A DNA stretch of 9,669 nucleotides from Acidimicrobiaceae bacterium (GTDB lineage: Bacteria > Actinomycetota > Acidimicrobiia > Acidimicrobiales > Aldehydirespiratoraceae). The notes beneath the pieces were generated by a model. It had not been told where the DNA came from. It saw only the letters and a list, made by a program, of their open reading frames with translations, and did not search any database. The stretch is from NCBI GenBank assembly GCA_009840695.1, contig VXNG01000252.1, positions 1 to 9,669 of the forward strand, given 5' to 3'. Each line of letters opens with the position of its first letter. Within the stretch, counting starts at the first letter, position 1. The translations under genes and the position numbers were made by a program. Positions 1-6,452 of this stretch are shown one piece after another.

Positions 1-431
1 ACTCCGACCGGGGCGTAGGTGCGCCACGCCGCGATCAACGCGGGTCCGAGATACAGCCCGTTGGACAGACCCAGCACGGTGCCCAGCACCGTCCAGCCCG
101 CCGCCCGCTGGATCCCCACGCTGGCCACCGCGATCGCTGCACCCGTCAGCAGGCCGGCCCGCACTCTGGCACCGTTGCGGTACAGCAGGTACAGCGCCAG
201 CCCGAAGCTGCTGATGGCGGCGATGATCGACGGGATCGTCTCCCAGTACTCGTTCTCCACCACGTAGGCCATCCAGCCCACGTTGATGGTCATGCCGGCC
301 GCGGCCCAGGTCGGCGACACCCCCTCGGTGTGTCCCGTGCGGATCAGCCTCGCGATCTGGGGCACTATCTGCACGAAGGTCACGCCGTTGGCGACGACGG
401 CGACCCAGAAGGCGAACTCGTCGCGGCTCAT
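1..431 (-). CDS. SWEET/PQ-loop family membrane protein, 3' end cut by window
   Basis: The frame reads from ATG at 431 to the window edge without a stop, giving 143 residues; the C-terminus is missing. It is hydrophobic, with membrane segments at roughly residues 7-27, 44-58, 65-84 and 113-133. A PQ-loop signature is clear in the first repeat: VPQ at 23-25 followed by GHTEGVSPTW at 33-42. A second repeat begins near 113 (GLSNGLYLGP, then AWRTYAPVG), so this is probably a two-repeat protein related to SWEET/SemiSWEET sugar carriers or cystinosin/PQ-loop transporters. Known members move sugars or amino acids; the substrate here cannot be read from sequence. The start lies 2 bp after the smpB stop with no Shine-Dalgarno sequence, so translation is probably coupled to smpB. 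Family assignment is fairly sure, function is not. Confidence 0.75.
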   Translation of the reverse strand, partial: MSRDEFAFWVAVVANGVTFVQIVPQIARLIRTGHTEGVSPTWAAAGMTINVGWMAYVVENEYWETIPSIIAAISSFGLALYLLYRNGARVRAGLLTGAAIAVASVGIQRAAGWTVLGTVLGLSNGLYLGPALIAAWRTYAPVG

Positions 432-433
432 GG

Positions 434-943
434 CTACTGGTGTCGGGAGCGGCGCCGGCGGGCCGCGGCCATCGAGCGGGCCGCCTCCGCATCGGCGTCA
501 CGTTGCTGGATGTCGCGGCGCCGGTCGCCCCTGGTGCGGCCCCGAGCCAGGGCCAGAGCGATCTTGGCCCGGCCCTCGCTGAAGTACAGGGCCAGCGGCA
601 CCAGGGCCAGACGCTCCTGGTCGACCCGCGACTTGAGGCGCTGGATCTCGCGGCGGTGGGCCAGCAGCTTGCGGACCCGGTCCGGGTCGGAGCGGAACGA
701 CCCCGCGGCGTGGGAGTAGGGCGAGATGTGCAGGTTGTGCAGCCACAGCTCGCCCCGGTCGACGCGGGCCCAGCTCTCGGCGATCTGCACGTTGCCCTCC
801 CGCAGGGACTTGACCTCGCTGCCCTGGAGCACCAGGCCGACCTCAAGAGTCTCCAGGACGTCGAAGTTCCGGCGGGCGCGCCGGTTGGTGGCCACCACCG
901 ACGCGCCGGCCGGGACGTCACGAGGCTTCTGGGACTTGGCCAT
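434..943 (-). CDS. smpB: SsrA-binding protein SmpB
   Basis: A 169-residue protein with the full SmpB pattern. SmpB binds the tRNA-like part of tmRNA and brings it to stalled ribosomes for trans-translation. Visible marks are ATNRRARRNF (18-27), LQGSEVKSLREG (39-50) in the OB-fold core, the PDRVRKLL helix (87-94) and the VPLALYF strand (115-121). A basic C-terminal tail (about 134-169, including DRRRDI at 140-145) is known in the family to enter the empty mRNA channel as a helix. Length is slightly above the usual 150-160, from a short N-terminal lead and an Arg-rich end. ATG at 943 is preceded by TACCGT eight bases upstream and by no Shine-Dalgarno sequence, suggesting a leaderless mRNA. It diverges from mec. 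The partner tmRNA gene is not in the window. Confidence 0.96.
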   Translation of the reverse strand: MAKSQKPRDVPAGASVVATNRRARRNFDVLETLEVGLVLQGSEVKSLREGNVQIAESWARVDRGELWLHNLHISPYSHAAGSFRSDPDRVRKLLAHRREIQRLKSRVDQERLALVPLALYFSEGRAKIALALARGRTRGDRRRDIQQRDADAEAARSMAAARRRRSRHQ

Positions 944-951
944 CGCCGCTC

Positions 952-957
952 ACGGTA
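952..957 (-). promoter_or_regulatory. -10 box for leaderless smpB transcript
   Basis: On the minus strand TACCGT fits the actinobacterial TANNNT -10 consensus and lies 8 nt before the smpB ATG. That would place the transcription start at or next to the start codon. No convincing -35 element is visible. Confidence 0.45.
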
Positions 958-992
958 CCGGTGCCCGCAGCAGGGGAGAAGCGGCCTGCCGG

Positions 993-998
993 TAGGGT
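993..998 (+). promoter_or_regulatory. -10 box for leaderless mec transcript
   Basis: TAGGGT fits TANNNT and ends 8 nt before the mec ATG at 1007. No Shine-Dalgarno sequence precedes that ATG, so a leaderless mRNA is the simplest reading. The box lies in the 63-bp divergent gap shared with smpB. Confidence 0.45.
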
Positions 999-1006
999 TC
1001 GCAGCC

Positions 1007-1429
1007 ATGCTGGAGATGTCGGCGGCAATGCAGCACGCCATGGTGGCCCACGCCATCGCGGGGCTTCCCCACGAGGCCTGCGGGCTGTTCGCAGGACTGC
1101 CCGGCTCGCACCGCGTCGAGCGGTTCTTCGGTATGCGCAACGTCGCGGAGTCCCGCGAGATCTACGTGCTCGACGGCCTGGAGATGATGGACGTGGAGCG
1201 CACCGCCGACGAAGCAGGCCTGATCGTCATGGGTGTGATGCACTCCCACACCCACACCACCAACTACCCGTCGCCCACCGACATCGCCGACGCGGCCCGC
1301 TTCGACCCCTTCGGGATGTGGCACTTCGTGATCGTGTCGCTGCGCCACCCCGAGCCGTCGCTGCGGTCGTTCCGCATCCTCGACGGCCAAGTCACCGAGG
1401 AGCCTGTCGCCATCGACGGCGCGAACTGA
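1007..1429 (+). CDS. mec: JAMM/MPN metallopeptidase, Mec-type (CysO-cysteine peptidase)
   Basis: A 140-residue single-domain JAMM zinc peptidase. The motif is complete: Glu23 in PHEACGLFAG, then H79-x-H81-x7-S89-x2-D92. From recalled family knowledge it matches M. tuberculosis Mec (Rv1334) closely, including AMVAHA near the N-terminus and DGQVTEEPV near the C-terminus. Mec releases cysteine from the C-terminus of the sulfur carrier CysO after CysM has added it. Here cysM lies 4 kb downstream and no cysO gene is present, so the substrate must be encoded elsewhere or differ. The frame is open back to 440, antisense to smpB, but family length, the -10 box and the MLEM start support ATG 1007; ATG 1016 is a possible alternative. 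The gene converges with the hydrolase at 1450. Confidence 0.88.
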   Translation: MLEMSAAMQHAMVAHAIAGLPHEACGLFAGLPGSHRVERFFGMRNVAESREIYVLDGLEMMDVERTADEAGLIVMGVMHSHTHTTNYPSPTDIADAARFDPFGMWHFVIVSLRHPEPSLRSFRILDGQVTEEPVAIDGAN

Positions 1430-1440
1430 GAGCGGCTCAG
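1426..1440. terminator. Small hairpin at the convergent mec/hydrolase junction
   Basis: CTGAG-AGCGG-CTCAG is a perfect inverted repeat with 5-bp arms, overlapping the mec stop codon and lying in the 20-bp convergent gap. It could work as a weak two-way terminator. There is no T-tract and the stem is short, so this is tentative. Confidence 0.25.
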
Positions 1441-1449
1441 AACCCCTGT

Positions 1450-2388
1450 CTAGTCCCCCAACAGCTCTCGAATGGCTGCGGCCGCCACCACTCCGGGAGC
1501 CTCCAGCGGGCCGAAGTGGCCCAGGTTCTCGAAGCTCAGGAAGCGTCCCTGGGGCAGCGCCTCGGCGATGGCGGTCGCGAAGGCCCCGGGGTTGGATGCC
1601 GCGCCGACCACCGTTCCGGCTGCCACGGTGGCGGGAACATCGATTGCCGACGTCTCCTCAGTCGGCAGACCGCCGCTGGCCTCGAACGTGCGGGCCTCGG
1701 TCTCGGCCGAGCAGGCTAGGCGCACCCGGCCGTCGGGCAAGTCCACGAATCCGCCCTCGACGTAGGCGGCCAGCGCGTCGGCCCGCATCACCGCCAGCGG
1801 CGACCGGTTCGAGTAGCGGGCCAGAGCCTCGGCACGCGAGTTGAAGACCTCCCGCCGGTTGCGGGCCCCCGCGGCCAGCGGGTTGGCGTCGAGGGCGTCG
1901 AAGAATCCCCTCGGCAGCACGATCGGCTCGTACAGGAACAGTCCGGCGAAGGTGCCCGGCCGGGCCTGCTCGGCCAGCAGGAGCGCGGCGCCGCCCATCG
2001 AGTGGCCGAACCCGTAGATCAGCGGTGACTCGGTGGCGGCGACGCATGCGGCCACGTCGGCTCCCATGCTGCCCCAGGCGTAGTCCCCACCGGGAGAGGG
2101 GCCCGACGAGCCGTGGCCCCGGAAGTCGAGAGCCCACACCGTGAATCGCTCTGCGAGGCTTTGCGCCAGCGGCCGGTAGGCCAGCCCGTGGAACCCGGTG
2201 GCGTGACAAACCAGCAGGTCAGGGCCTGATCCACCCATCATCCGTAAGTTGAGCGTCGCACCGTCGGAGGACTGGACCTCGAGGGCGTCCTTGGGGGGAG
2301 CGGCCGCAGTTGCGGCCTCCGTAGCCGGCGCGCCGGCGGTGTCCTCACCGGAGGTGAAGTCCTCGAAGAACAGCGTCGGTTCGGGCAT
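1450..2388 (-). CDS. Alpha/beta hydrolase, substrate unknown
   Basis: A 312-residue alpha/beta-hydrolase-fold protein. Visible marks: the oxyanion-loop region CHATGFHG (61-68), DFRGHGSSG (88-96), the nucleophile elbow GFGHSMGG with Ser130, and the terminal histidine in NLGHFGP (His291). The usual catalytic Asp after strand 7 is not evident: VPATVAAGTVVGAASNP (251-267) has no acid. Glu154 in LYEPIV, after strand 6, could serve instead, as the strand-6 Glu does in LinB-type haloalkane dehalogenases; this is inference. Residues 1-37 are an Ala/Pro-rich extension beginning with FFEDF, unusual for the family. It is likely an esterase, lactonase or other hydrolase of a small molecule, and no substrate can be named. 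It diverges from the MFS genes and shares their 74-bp control region. Confidence 0.85.
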   Translation of the reverse strand: MPEPTLFFEDFTSGEDTAGAPATEAATAAAPPKDALEVQSSDGATLNLRMMGGSGPDLLVCHATGFHGLAYRPLAQSLAERFTVWALDFRGHGSSGPSPGGDYAWGSMGADVAACVAATESPLIYGFGHSMGGAALLLAEQARPGTFAGLFLYEPIVLPRGFFDALDANPLAAGARNRREVFNSRAEALARYSNRSPLAVMRADALAAYVEGGFVDLPDGRVRLACSAETEARTFEASGGLPTEETSAIDVPATVAAGTVVGAASNPGAFATAIAEALPQGRFLSFENLGHFGPLEAPGVVAAAAIRELLGD

Positions 2389-2411
2389 CAGATATTTCTA
2401 TCGGCTGCGTC

Positions 2412-2428
2412 TGGAGCGGACTGCTCCA
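2412..2428. promoter_or_regulatory. Operator-like inverted repeat in the hydrolase/MFS divergent region
   Basis: TGGAGC-N5-GCTCCA is a perfect dyad with 6-bp arms, midway between the two divergent starts, 23 bp or more from each. It is a plausible repressor or activator site controlling both the hydrolase and the transporter pair. No regulator gene lies in the window. Confidence 0.35.
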
Positions 2429-2444
2429 ATTCCAATCGGCCGAT
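2425..2444. repeat. Tandem TCCAAT repeats running into palindrome ATCGGCCGAT
   Basis: TCCAAT occurs twice back to back (2425-2430 and 2431-2436), followed by the perfect 10-bp palindrome ATCGGCCGAT (2435-2444). The half-site ATCGGC also occurs at 2400-2405, next to the hydrolase start. The second TCCAAT sits 17 bp before the MFS -10 box, the -35 position, so a factor bound here could control that promoter. Confidence 0.3.
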
Positions 2445-2453
2445 CCGCGCCGG

Positions 2454-2459
2454 TAGCGT
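2454..2459 (+). promoter_or_regulatory. -10 box for the first MFS gene
   Basis: TAGCGT matches TANNNT. It ends 6 nt before the second of two adjacent GTG codons (2463 and 2466). If the mRNA is leaderless, GTG 2466 would be the true start, one codon later than the longest frame. Confidence 0.4.
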
Positions 2460-2462
2460 CGA

Positions 2463-3947
2463 GTGGTGACCCGCTTCGCGGCCTCGGGCCTGCTGGGGCC
2501 CAAGTACCGGGCCGCGGCGCTCTCTCTGATGGTCCTGGTGGCCATCGCCTCCTACAACAACCTGTCGGTGACCGCCGCTCTCCCAGCCATAGGCGACGAC
2601 CTCGGCCGGGTGAGGCTGCTGCCCTGGGTGGTGACCGCGGAGCTGGTGGCGGCCGCGGTGGCGGTGCTCGCCGTCGGCCCCTTCATCGACGGAGCCGGCG
2701 CCCGGCGGGCCTTCCGTATCACGGTGGTGGCCGCCCTAGTCACCTCAGCGATGTGCGCAGTGGCGCCCACCATGGAGCTGCTGGTGGCAGGGCGACTGCT
2801 GCAGGGGCTCGCCATGGGCGCTCTGATCGGTGTCGCCCTCACCGCCATCGGTTTGGTGTTCGACGACGCGGTCCGACCGTGGGCCTATGCCCTCATGTCG
2901 TCGGTGTGGGGCATTATGGGCATCGGCAGCCCCGCGGTGGCGGCCGCCCTGGTGAGCACGCTGGGATGGCGGGCCGTCTTCCTCGCCAATCTCCCCGTCG
3001 GGTTGATTGCAGCTGCGGTCGGGTGGAGCCGGATGCCGTCGGTGGCCCAGGCCGCGGCGGAGCCGCTGGACCGTCGAGGCCTGCTGATCCTCAGCGCCTT
3101 CACCGCCGCCCTGCTGGTGGCGACCTCGAACGCGTCGTGGTCCAGCATCGTGATGCTGGCTGTCGGCGTTGCGCTGGCCGCCCTCTACGTCGTTCACGCC
3201 CGCAGCTGCCAGGCGCCGGTGGTCCGGATGCCGCACGTCACCGGAGCCCGCTTCTGGCCGATACACGTCGTGGCCACTCTGGCGGTGTCGGGGGGCACCG
3301 GGGCCAGCGTCTACCTGCCTCTGTACCTCAAGGCGGCCCGCGGCTCCTCGGCCGCGTTCGCGGCCTTCGCGGTGGTGTGGCCCACCCTGGGATGGTCGAC
3401 GGCCGCCTGGGTCTCGGGCAAGCTCCAGCAGCATGTCCGGGCCCAGACGGTCACCCTCATCGGCTCCGGGTTCATGGCGGTGGGAGCAGTAGCCGTGGCA
3501 TCGGCCGTCGCGGTCGGCGCCGCCATTCCGCTGGTGCTGGCCGCGGCCGCCTGCGTCGGCTGGGGGATCGGCACCATCACAACCTCGGGCCTCTCCCTGC
3601 TCCAGAGCCGCGCCGCCACGGCCGAGATGGGCCGGGCCAGCTCGGCGCACCAGTTCCTTCGCTCGCTCGGCTTTGCCTACGGCGCCGCGGTCGCCGGTCT
3701 CGTGCTGTTCTGGGTGGTCGAGCGGCGCACCGGAGACGCCGAGCTGGTCCGCAGCCTGCTCGGCGACGTCGAAACCGTCGTGGACGTCACGGTGGCCGAC
3801 GCGCTGGCCGAGGGCTACATGTGGTCGCTGGCCGCCATGGCGGTGCTGTCGGTGCTGACCGTGCCCGCCGCGCTGGTGTTGACGCGGGGATACCAGCCGC
3901 GCGACAGCGCCGGCCGCGGTACCGGACCGGCGGGGGAGCGGCTGTAG
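2463..3947 (+). CDS. MFS transporter, DHA2 (EmrB/QacA-like), first of a tandem pair
   Basis: A 494-residue, strongly hydrophobic protein with the DHA2 14-segment layout: six N-terminal segments, the linker EPLDRRGLL (about 200-208) before two extra segments, and a six-segment C-terminal half. Visible motifs are a divergent motif A, GPFIDGAGARR (72-82), and the post-motif-C pattern GWRAVFLANLPVG (168-180). The family exports drugs, dyes or metabolites using the proton gradient. Two positions are unusual: the TM1 acid before ALP is Asn (Asn32), and the TM2 Tyr of the usual WVVTxY pattern is Glu (Glu60). Roughly 60% identical by eye to the next gene, with few gaps. The start is GTG 2463, or 2466 if leaderless. 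The substrate is unknown; neighbouring cysteine genes make a thiol or amino acid conceivable, but that is a guess. Confidence 0.88.
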   Translation: MVTRFAASGLLGPKYRAAALSLMVLVAIASYNNLSVTAALPAIGDDLGRVRLLPWVVTAELVAAAVAVLAVGPFIDGAGARRAFRITVVAALVTSAMCAVAPTMELLVAGRLLQGLAMGALIGVALTAIGLVFDDAVRPWAYALMSSVWGIMGIGSPAVAAALVSTLGWRAVFLANLPVGLIAAAVGWSRMPSVAQAAAEPLDRRGLLILSAFTAALLVATSNASWSSIVMLAVGVALAALYVVHARSCQAPVVRMPHVTGARFWPIHVVATLAVSGGTGASVYLPLYLKAARGSSAAFAAFAVVWPTLGWSTAAWVSGKLQQHVRAQTVTLIGSGFMAVGAVAVASAVAVGAAIPLVLAAAACVGWGIGTITTSGLSLLQSRAATAEMGRASSAHQFLRSLGFAYGAAVAGLVLFWVVERRTGDAELVRSLLGDVETVVDVTVADALAEGYMWSLAAMAVLSVLTVPAALVLTRGYQPRDSAGRGTGPAGERL

Positions 3948-3950
3948 GTT
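3945..3950 (+). promoter_or_regulatory. -10 box for the second MFS gene, overlapping the first gene's stop
   Basis: TAGGTT includes the stop codon of the first MFS gene and ends 6 nt before ATG 3957. No Shine-Dalgarno sequence is present. The second copy may therefore have its own leaderless promoter as well as read-through from the first. Confidence 0.4.
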
Positions 3951-3956
3951 CGTGAG

Positions 3957-5411
3957 ATGAGTCGCCCGGCCCGAGGCCTGATGGCGCCGGAGAACCGGGC
4001 GGTGTCGCTGGCGGTGATGGCTTCGATGGCGTTGGCCTTCTACAACGCCACCTCGGTCACGGCCGCGTTGCCCGAGATCGGCGCCGACCTCGGGAGAGTG
4101 GCGCTGACCCAATGGGTGATCACTGTCGAGCTGCTGGCCGCGGCCATAGCGGTGCTGGCCATAGGGCCGTTCATCGACGGTGCCGGGGCCAGGCGGGCCT
4201 ACCGGGTCACCACCGTCGTGTTTGCGGCCACGTCCGCGATGTGTGCGGCCGCGCCCACCATGGAAGCGCTAGTCGGAGCCCGGCTCTTGCAGGGACTGGC
4301 CACCGGGTCGCTGATCGGCACCGCCGTCACCTGCATCGGGCTCACCTACGACGACGCCCTCAGGCCGCGGGCCTATGCCCTGGTGGCCTCGGTGTGGGGC
4401 CTGATGGGCATGGGCGGACCGGCGGTGGCCGCGGTGCTGGTGACCACGCTCGGCTGGCGATCGGTGTTCGCGGTCAACCTTCCGGTGGCGGCCGTAGCGG
4501 CCGTGGCGGGGTGGAACAAGCTGCCGGCGCAGGCCATGGCCCAGGCCGAGCCGCTGGACCGGCGGGGCCTGCTGCTGATGAGCGGCGTGGCCATCGCCCT
4601 GCTGATGGCCACCTCGTCGGTGCGATGGTCGAGTCTCGGTCTCTTGGCGCTCGCTGCGCTGCTGTACGCGTTGTACGTGCGCCACGCCCGGGGCCGCGCC
4701 GGCCCGATCGTCCACATCCCGCACATGACCGGGCGGCAGTGGTGGCCGCTGCACGCCGTCGCCATCGCCTCCATCGCGGGCGGCACGGGGGCCAGTGTCT
4801 TCCTGCCCCTGTACCTGCGGGGCGGGCGGGGGACCACGCTGTCGTTCGCTGCCTTCGCGGTGGTTTGGCCCACCATCGGATGGGCGGTCGGGTCGTGGAT
4901 GTCGAGCAGGCTCCAGGAACGAGGCATGAAGGCGCGGATCGTGATTGTGATCGGTTCGGTCCTCCTCACTTCGGCGGCGACCGCCGTCGCTGTGGCCGCG
5001 GCGGCCCGGACGTCCTTCACGGTGCTCTTCGCTGCCTTCATCTGTCTGGGTTTGGGGCTAGGGACCATCACCTCGGCGAGCTTGGCCATGCTGCAGAGCC
5101 AGGCCGCACCCGCAGAGATGGGTCGTGTGAGCTCGGCCCAGCAGTTCATCCGCTCGCTGGGCTGGACCTACGGAGCGGCCGTGGCCGGTGCGGTGCTGTT
5201 CTGGGGCGTGGAACGCAGGGCAGGAGACGTCGAGGCGGTGAGAGGCTTGCTCGACGACTCCGAGGCGGTGCTTGACACCGCGCTGGCGGACACCCTGTCG
5301 TCGGCCTACGCGTGGTCGCTGGGCGCTTTGGCGGTGGTCTCGGCGTTGACTGTGCCTGCCGCGTTGGTGCTGTTCCGCAGGTATAATCCTGATCGAACTA
5401 CTCGGGATTAG
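3957..5411 (+). CDS. MFS transporter, DHA2 (EmrB/QacA-like), second of a tandem pair
   Basis: A 484-residue paralogue of the gene before it, 9 bp downstream. The layout is the same: divergent motif A GPFIDGAGARR (70-80), GWRSVFAVNLPV (about 167-178), an EPLDRRGLL linker and 14 predicted segments. It also shares the unusual TM1 Asn (Asn30, in YNATSVTAALP) and TM2 Glu (Glu58, in WVITVELL), so these changes predate the duplication. The last loop, rich in Asp and Glu (GDVEAVRGLLDDSEAVLD), aligns with GDAELVRSLLGDVETVVD in the first copy. Divergence between the copies suggests an old duplication with both kept under selection. Probably an exporter; substrate unknown. The 3' end contains a TATAAT that may drive cysM. 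Confidence 0.88.
   Translation: MSRPARGLMAPENRAVSLAVMASMALAFYNATSVTAALPEIGADLGRVALTQWVITVELLAAAIAVLAIGPFIDGAGARRAYRVTTVVFAATSAMCAAAPTMEALVGARLLQGLATGSLIGTAVTCIGLTYDDALRPRAYALVASVWGLMGMGGPAVAAVLVTTLGWRSVFAVNLPVAAVAAVAGWNKLPAQAMAQAEPLDRRGLLLMSGVAIALLMATSSVRWSSLGLLALAALLYALYVRHARGRAGPIVHIPHMTGRQWWPLHAVAIASIAGGTGASVFLPLYLRGGRGTTLSFAAFAVVWPTIGWAVGSWMSSRLQERGMKARIVIVIGSVLLTSAATAVAVAAAARTSFTVLFAAFICLGLGLGTITSASLAMLQSQAAPAEMGRVSSAQQFIRSLGWTYGAAVAGAVLFWGVERRAGDVEAVRGLLDDSEAVLDTALADTLSSAYAWSLGALAVVSALTVPAALVLFRRYNPDRTTRD
5382..5387 (+). promoter_or_regulatory. Perfect TATAAT -10 box, likely for cysM
   Basis: An exact TATAAT lies inside the last codons of the second MFS gene, in very GC-rich sequence. 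Transcription starting about 7 nt downstream would give a 5' leader of roughly 38-40 nt before the cysM ATG. No matching -35 is seen at 16-18 bp; TTGGTG at 5364-5369 is too close. Confidence 0.45.
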
Positions 5412-5420
5412 AACTACCTC

Positions 5421-5424
5421 AGGA
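5421..5424 (+). promoter_or_regulatory. Shine-Dalgarno for cysM, deciding the ATG start
   Basis: AGGA lies 8 nt before ATG 5433. This favours that ATG over the in-frame TTG at 5427, which would be only 2 nt from the AGGA. Confidence 0.5.
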
Positions 5425-5432
5425 CCTTGACA

Positions 5433-6380
5433 ATGGCCCTCAAGCGGGACGCACTGGATCTGATCGGCGACACACCGGCCGTGGACGTCTCGCAGCTGAG
5501 CCCCAACCCCGACGTCCGGCTGGTGGCCAAGCTAGAGAGCGCCAACCCCACCGGCTCGGTGAAGGACCGCATTGCCAAAGCCATGGTGCTCGACGCCGAG
5601 GCCGACGGAACCCTCGGGCCCGGCAAGCGGATACTGGAGCCGTCCTCGGGCAACACCGGCATCGCGCTGGCCATGATCGCCCGAATCCGGGGCTACCCGA
5701 TAACGGTGGTGATGCCCGAGAACACCTCGCCCGAGCGCCGCCAGATGCTTGAGGTGTTCGGCGCCGACATCGTGCCGTCGCCGGGCGCCGAGGGATCCAA
5801 CGGGGCGGTGCGCCTGGCCCGCCGGATGGCCCTGGAGCAGCCCGACTGGGTGTTCCTGTACCAGTACGCCAACGAGGCCAACCCCCGTGTCCACTACGAG
5901 ACAACCGGGCCCGAGATCCTGCGCGACGTGCCCAACGTGACCCACCTCGTGGCCGGCCTGGGCACGAGCGGAACCCTCATGGGCGTCGGGACCTGCCTCA
6001 AGGAGGCCCACCCCGACATCGAGGTGTATGCCGTGGAGCCGCCCGCGGGCGAGATGGTCGACGGCCTGCGCAACCTCGACGACGGCTTCATACCGCCGGT
6101 CTACGAGAAGTGGGGCGGATCCGACCTGCTCAGCGGCAAGCGCATAGTGCGGCCCCGCGAGTCGGTGGAGTACACCCGGCGGCTGGCCGACGCCGGCATC
6201 TTCGCCGGCCTGTCGTCGGGCGCGGCCCTGGCCGGGGCGGTCCGGGTGGCCGAGCGGATCGACGCCGGCACGGTGGTGTTCATCGTGTGCGACGGCGGCT
6301 GGAAGTACCTTTCGAGCCGGGCCTGGACCGGCGACCTCGACGAGGTGGCCGAGCGGGCCTCGGAGATCATCTACTTCTAG
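5433..6380 (+). CDS. cysM: CysM-type cysteine synthase (O-phosphoserine sulfhydrylase)
   Basis: A 315-residue PLP enzyme of the cysteine synthase family. Visible marks: NPTGSVKDR with the PLP-binding Lys44, the substrate loop SSGNTG (71-76), the phosphate-cup GLGTSGT (175-181), and SSGA (261-264) near the pyridine nitrogen. It follows M. tuberculosis CysM (Rv1336) rather than Cys[10 protein letters not shown] carries Arg213, matching the Arg220 that gives CysM its O-phosphoserine preference, and the C-terminal GWKYLS lid segment (289-294) is present. The family enzyme turns O-phosphoserine plus the thiocarboxylate of the carrier CysO into a CysO-cysteine adduct, which Mec cleaves. The mec gene is in this window but cysO is not. 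It follows the MFS pair by 21 bp and probably has its own promoter. Confidence 0.93.
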   Translation: MALKRDALDLIGDTPAVDVSQLSPNPDVRLVAKLESANPTGSVKDRIAKAMVLDAEADGTLGPGKRILEPSSGNTGIALAMIARIRGYPITVVMPENTSPERRQMLEVFGADIVPSPGAEGSNGAVRLARRMALEQPDWVFLYQYANEANPRVHYETTGPEILRDVPNVTHLVAGLGTSGTLMGVGTCLKEAHPDIEVYAVEPPAGEMVDGLRNLDDGFIPPVYEKWGGSDLLSGKRIVRPRESVEYTRRLADAGIFAGLSSGAALAGAVRVAERIDAGTVVFIVCDGGWKYLSSRAWTGDLDEVAERASEIIYF

Positions 6381-6446
6381 CGGCGGCGGACCGTCGCAGG
6401 CCGCGGTCATCCGTCACATTCCAGTGGAGCGCGGGCGGAGCCTCGC

Positions 6447-6452
6447 TACCCT
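6447..6452 (+). promoter_or_regulatory. -10 box for the rpmB-rpmG transcript
   Basis: TACCCT fits TANNNT and ends 7 nt before the rpmB ATG, with no Shine-Dalgarno sequence, so a leaderless mRNA is likely. The 79-bp gap after cysM shows no strong terminator, only a weak 5-bp stem (GACCG at 6389 with CGGTC at 6404). I see no Zur-like palindrome. Confidence 0.45.

Noticed and set aside
440..1006. Open frame extending mec upstream, antisense to all of smpB
   Set aside because: It is a high-GC shadow of smpB. Mec family length, the JAMM domain position and the -10 box at 993-998 fit a start at 1007.
944..1006. Possible tmRNA (ssrA) gene next to smpB
   Set aside because: The gap is only 63 bp, with no tRNA-like ends or tag-coding frame; the other side of smpB is protein-coding.
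2249..5275. Very long alternative frames over the MFS genes (up to 568 aa plus strand, 455 aa minus strand)
   Set aside because: They are rich in Arg, Gly, His and Pro with no domain pattern, typical of out-of-frame high-GC sequence, while the MFS frames carry clear family motifs.
5427..5432. TTGACA, a perfect -35 hexamer just before the cysM ATG
   Set aside because: No -10 box lies 16-18 bp downstream; that stretch is cysM coding sequence. The TTG could be an alternative start but is too close to the AGGA.
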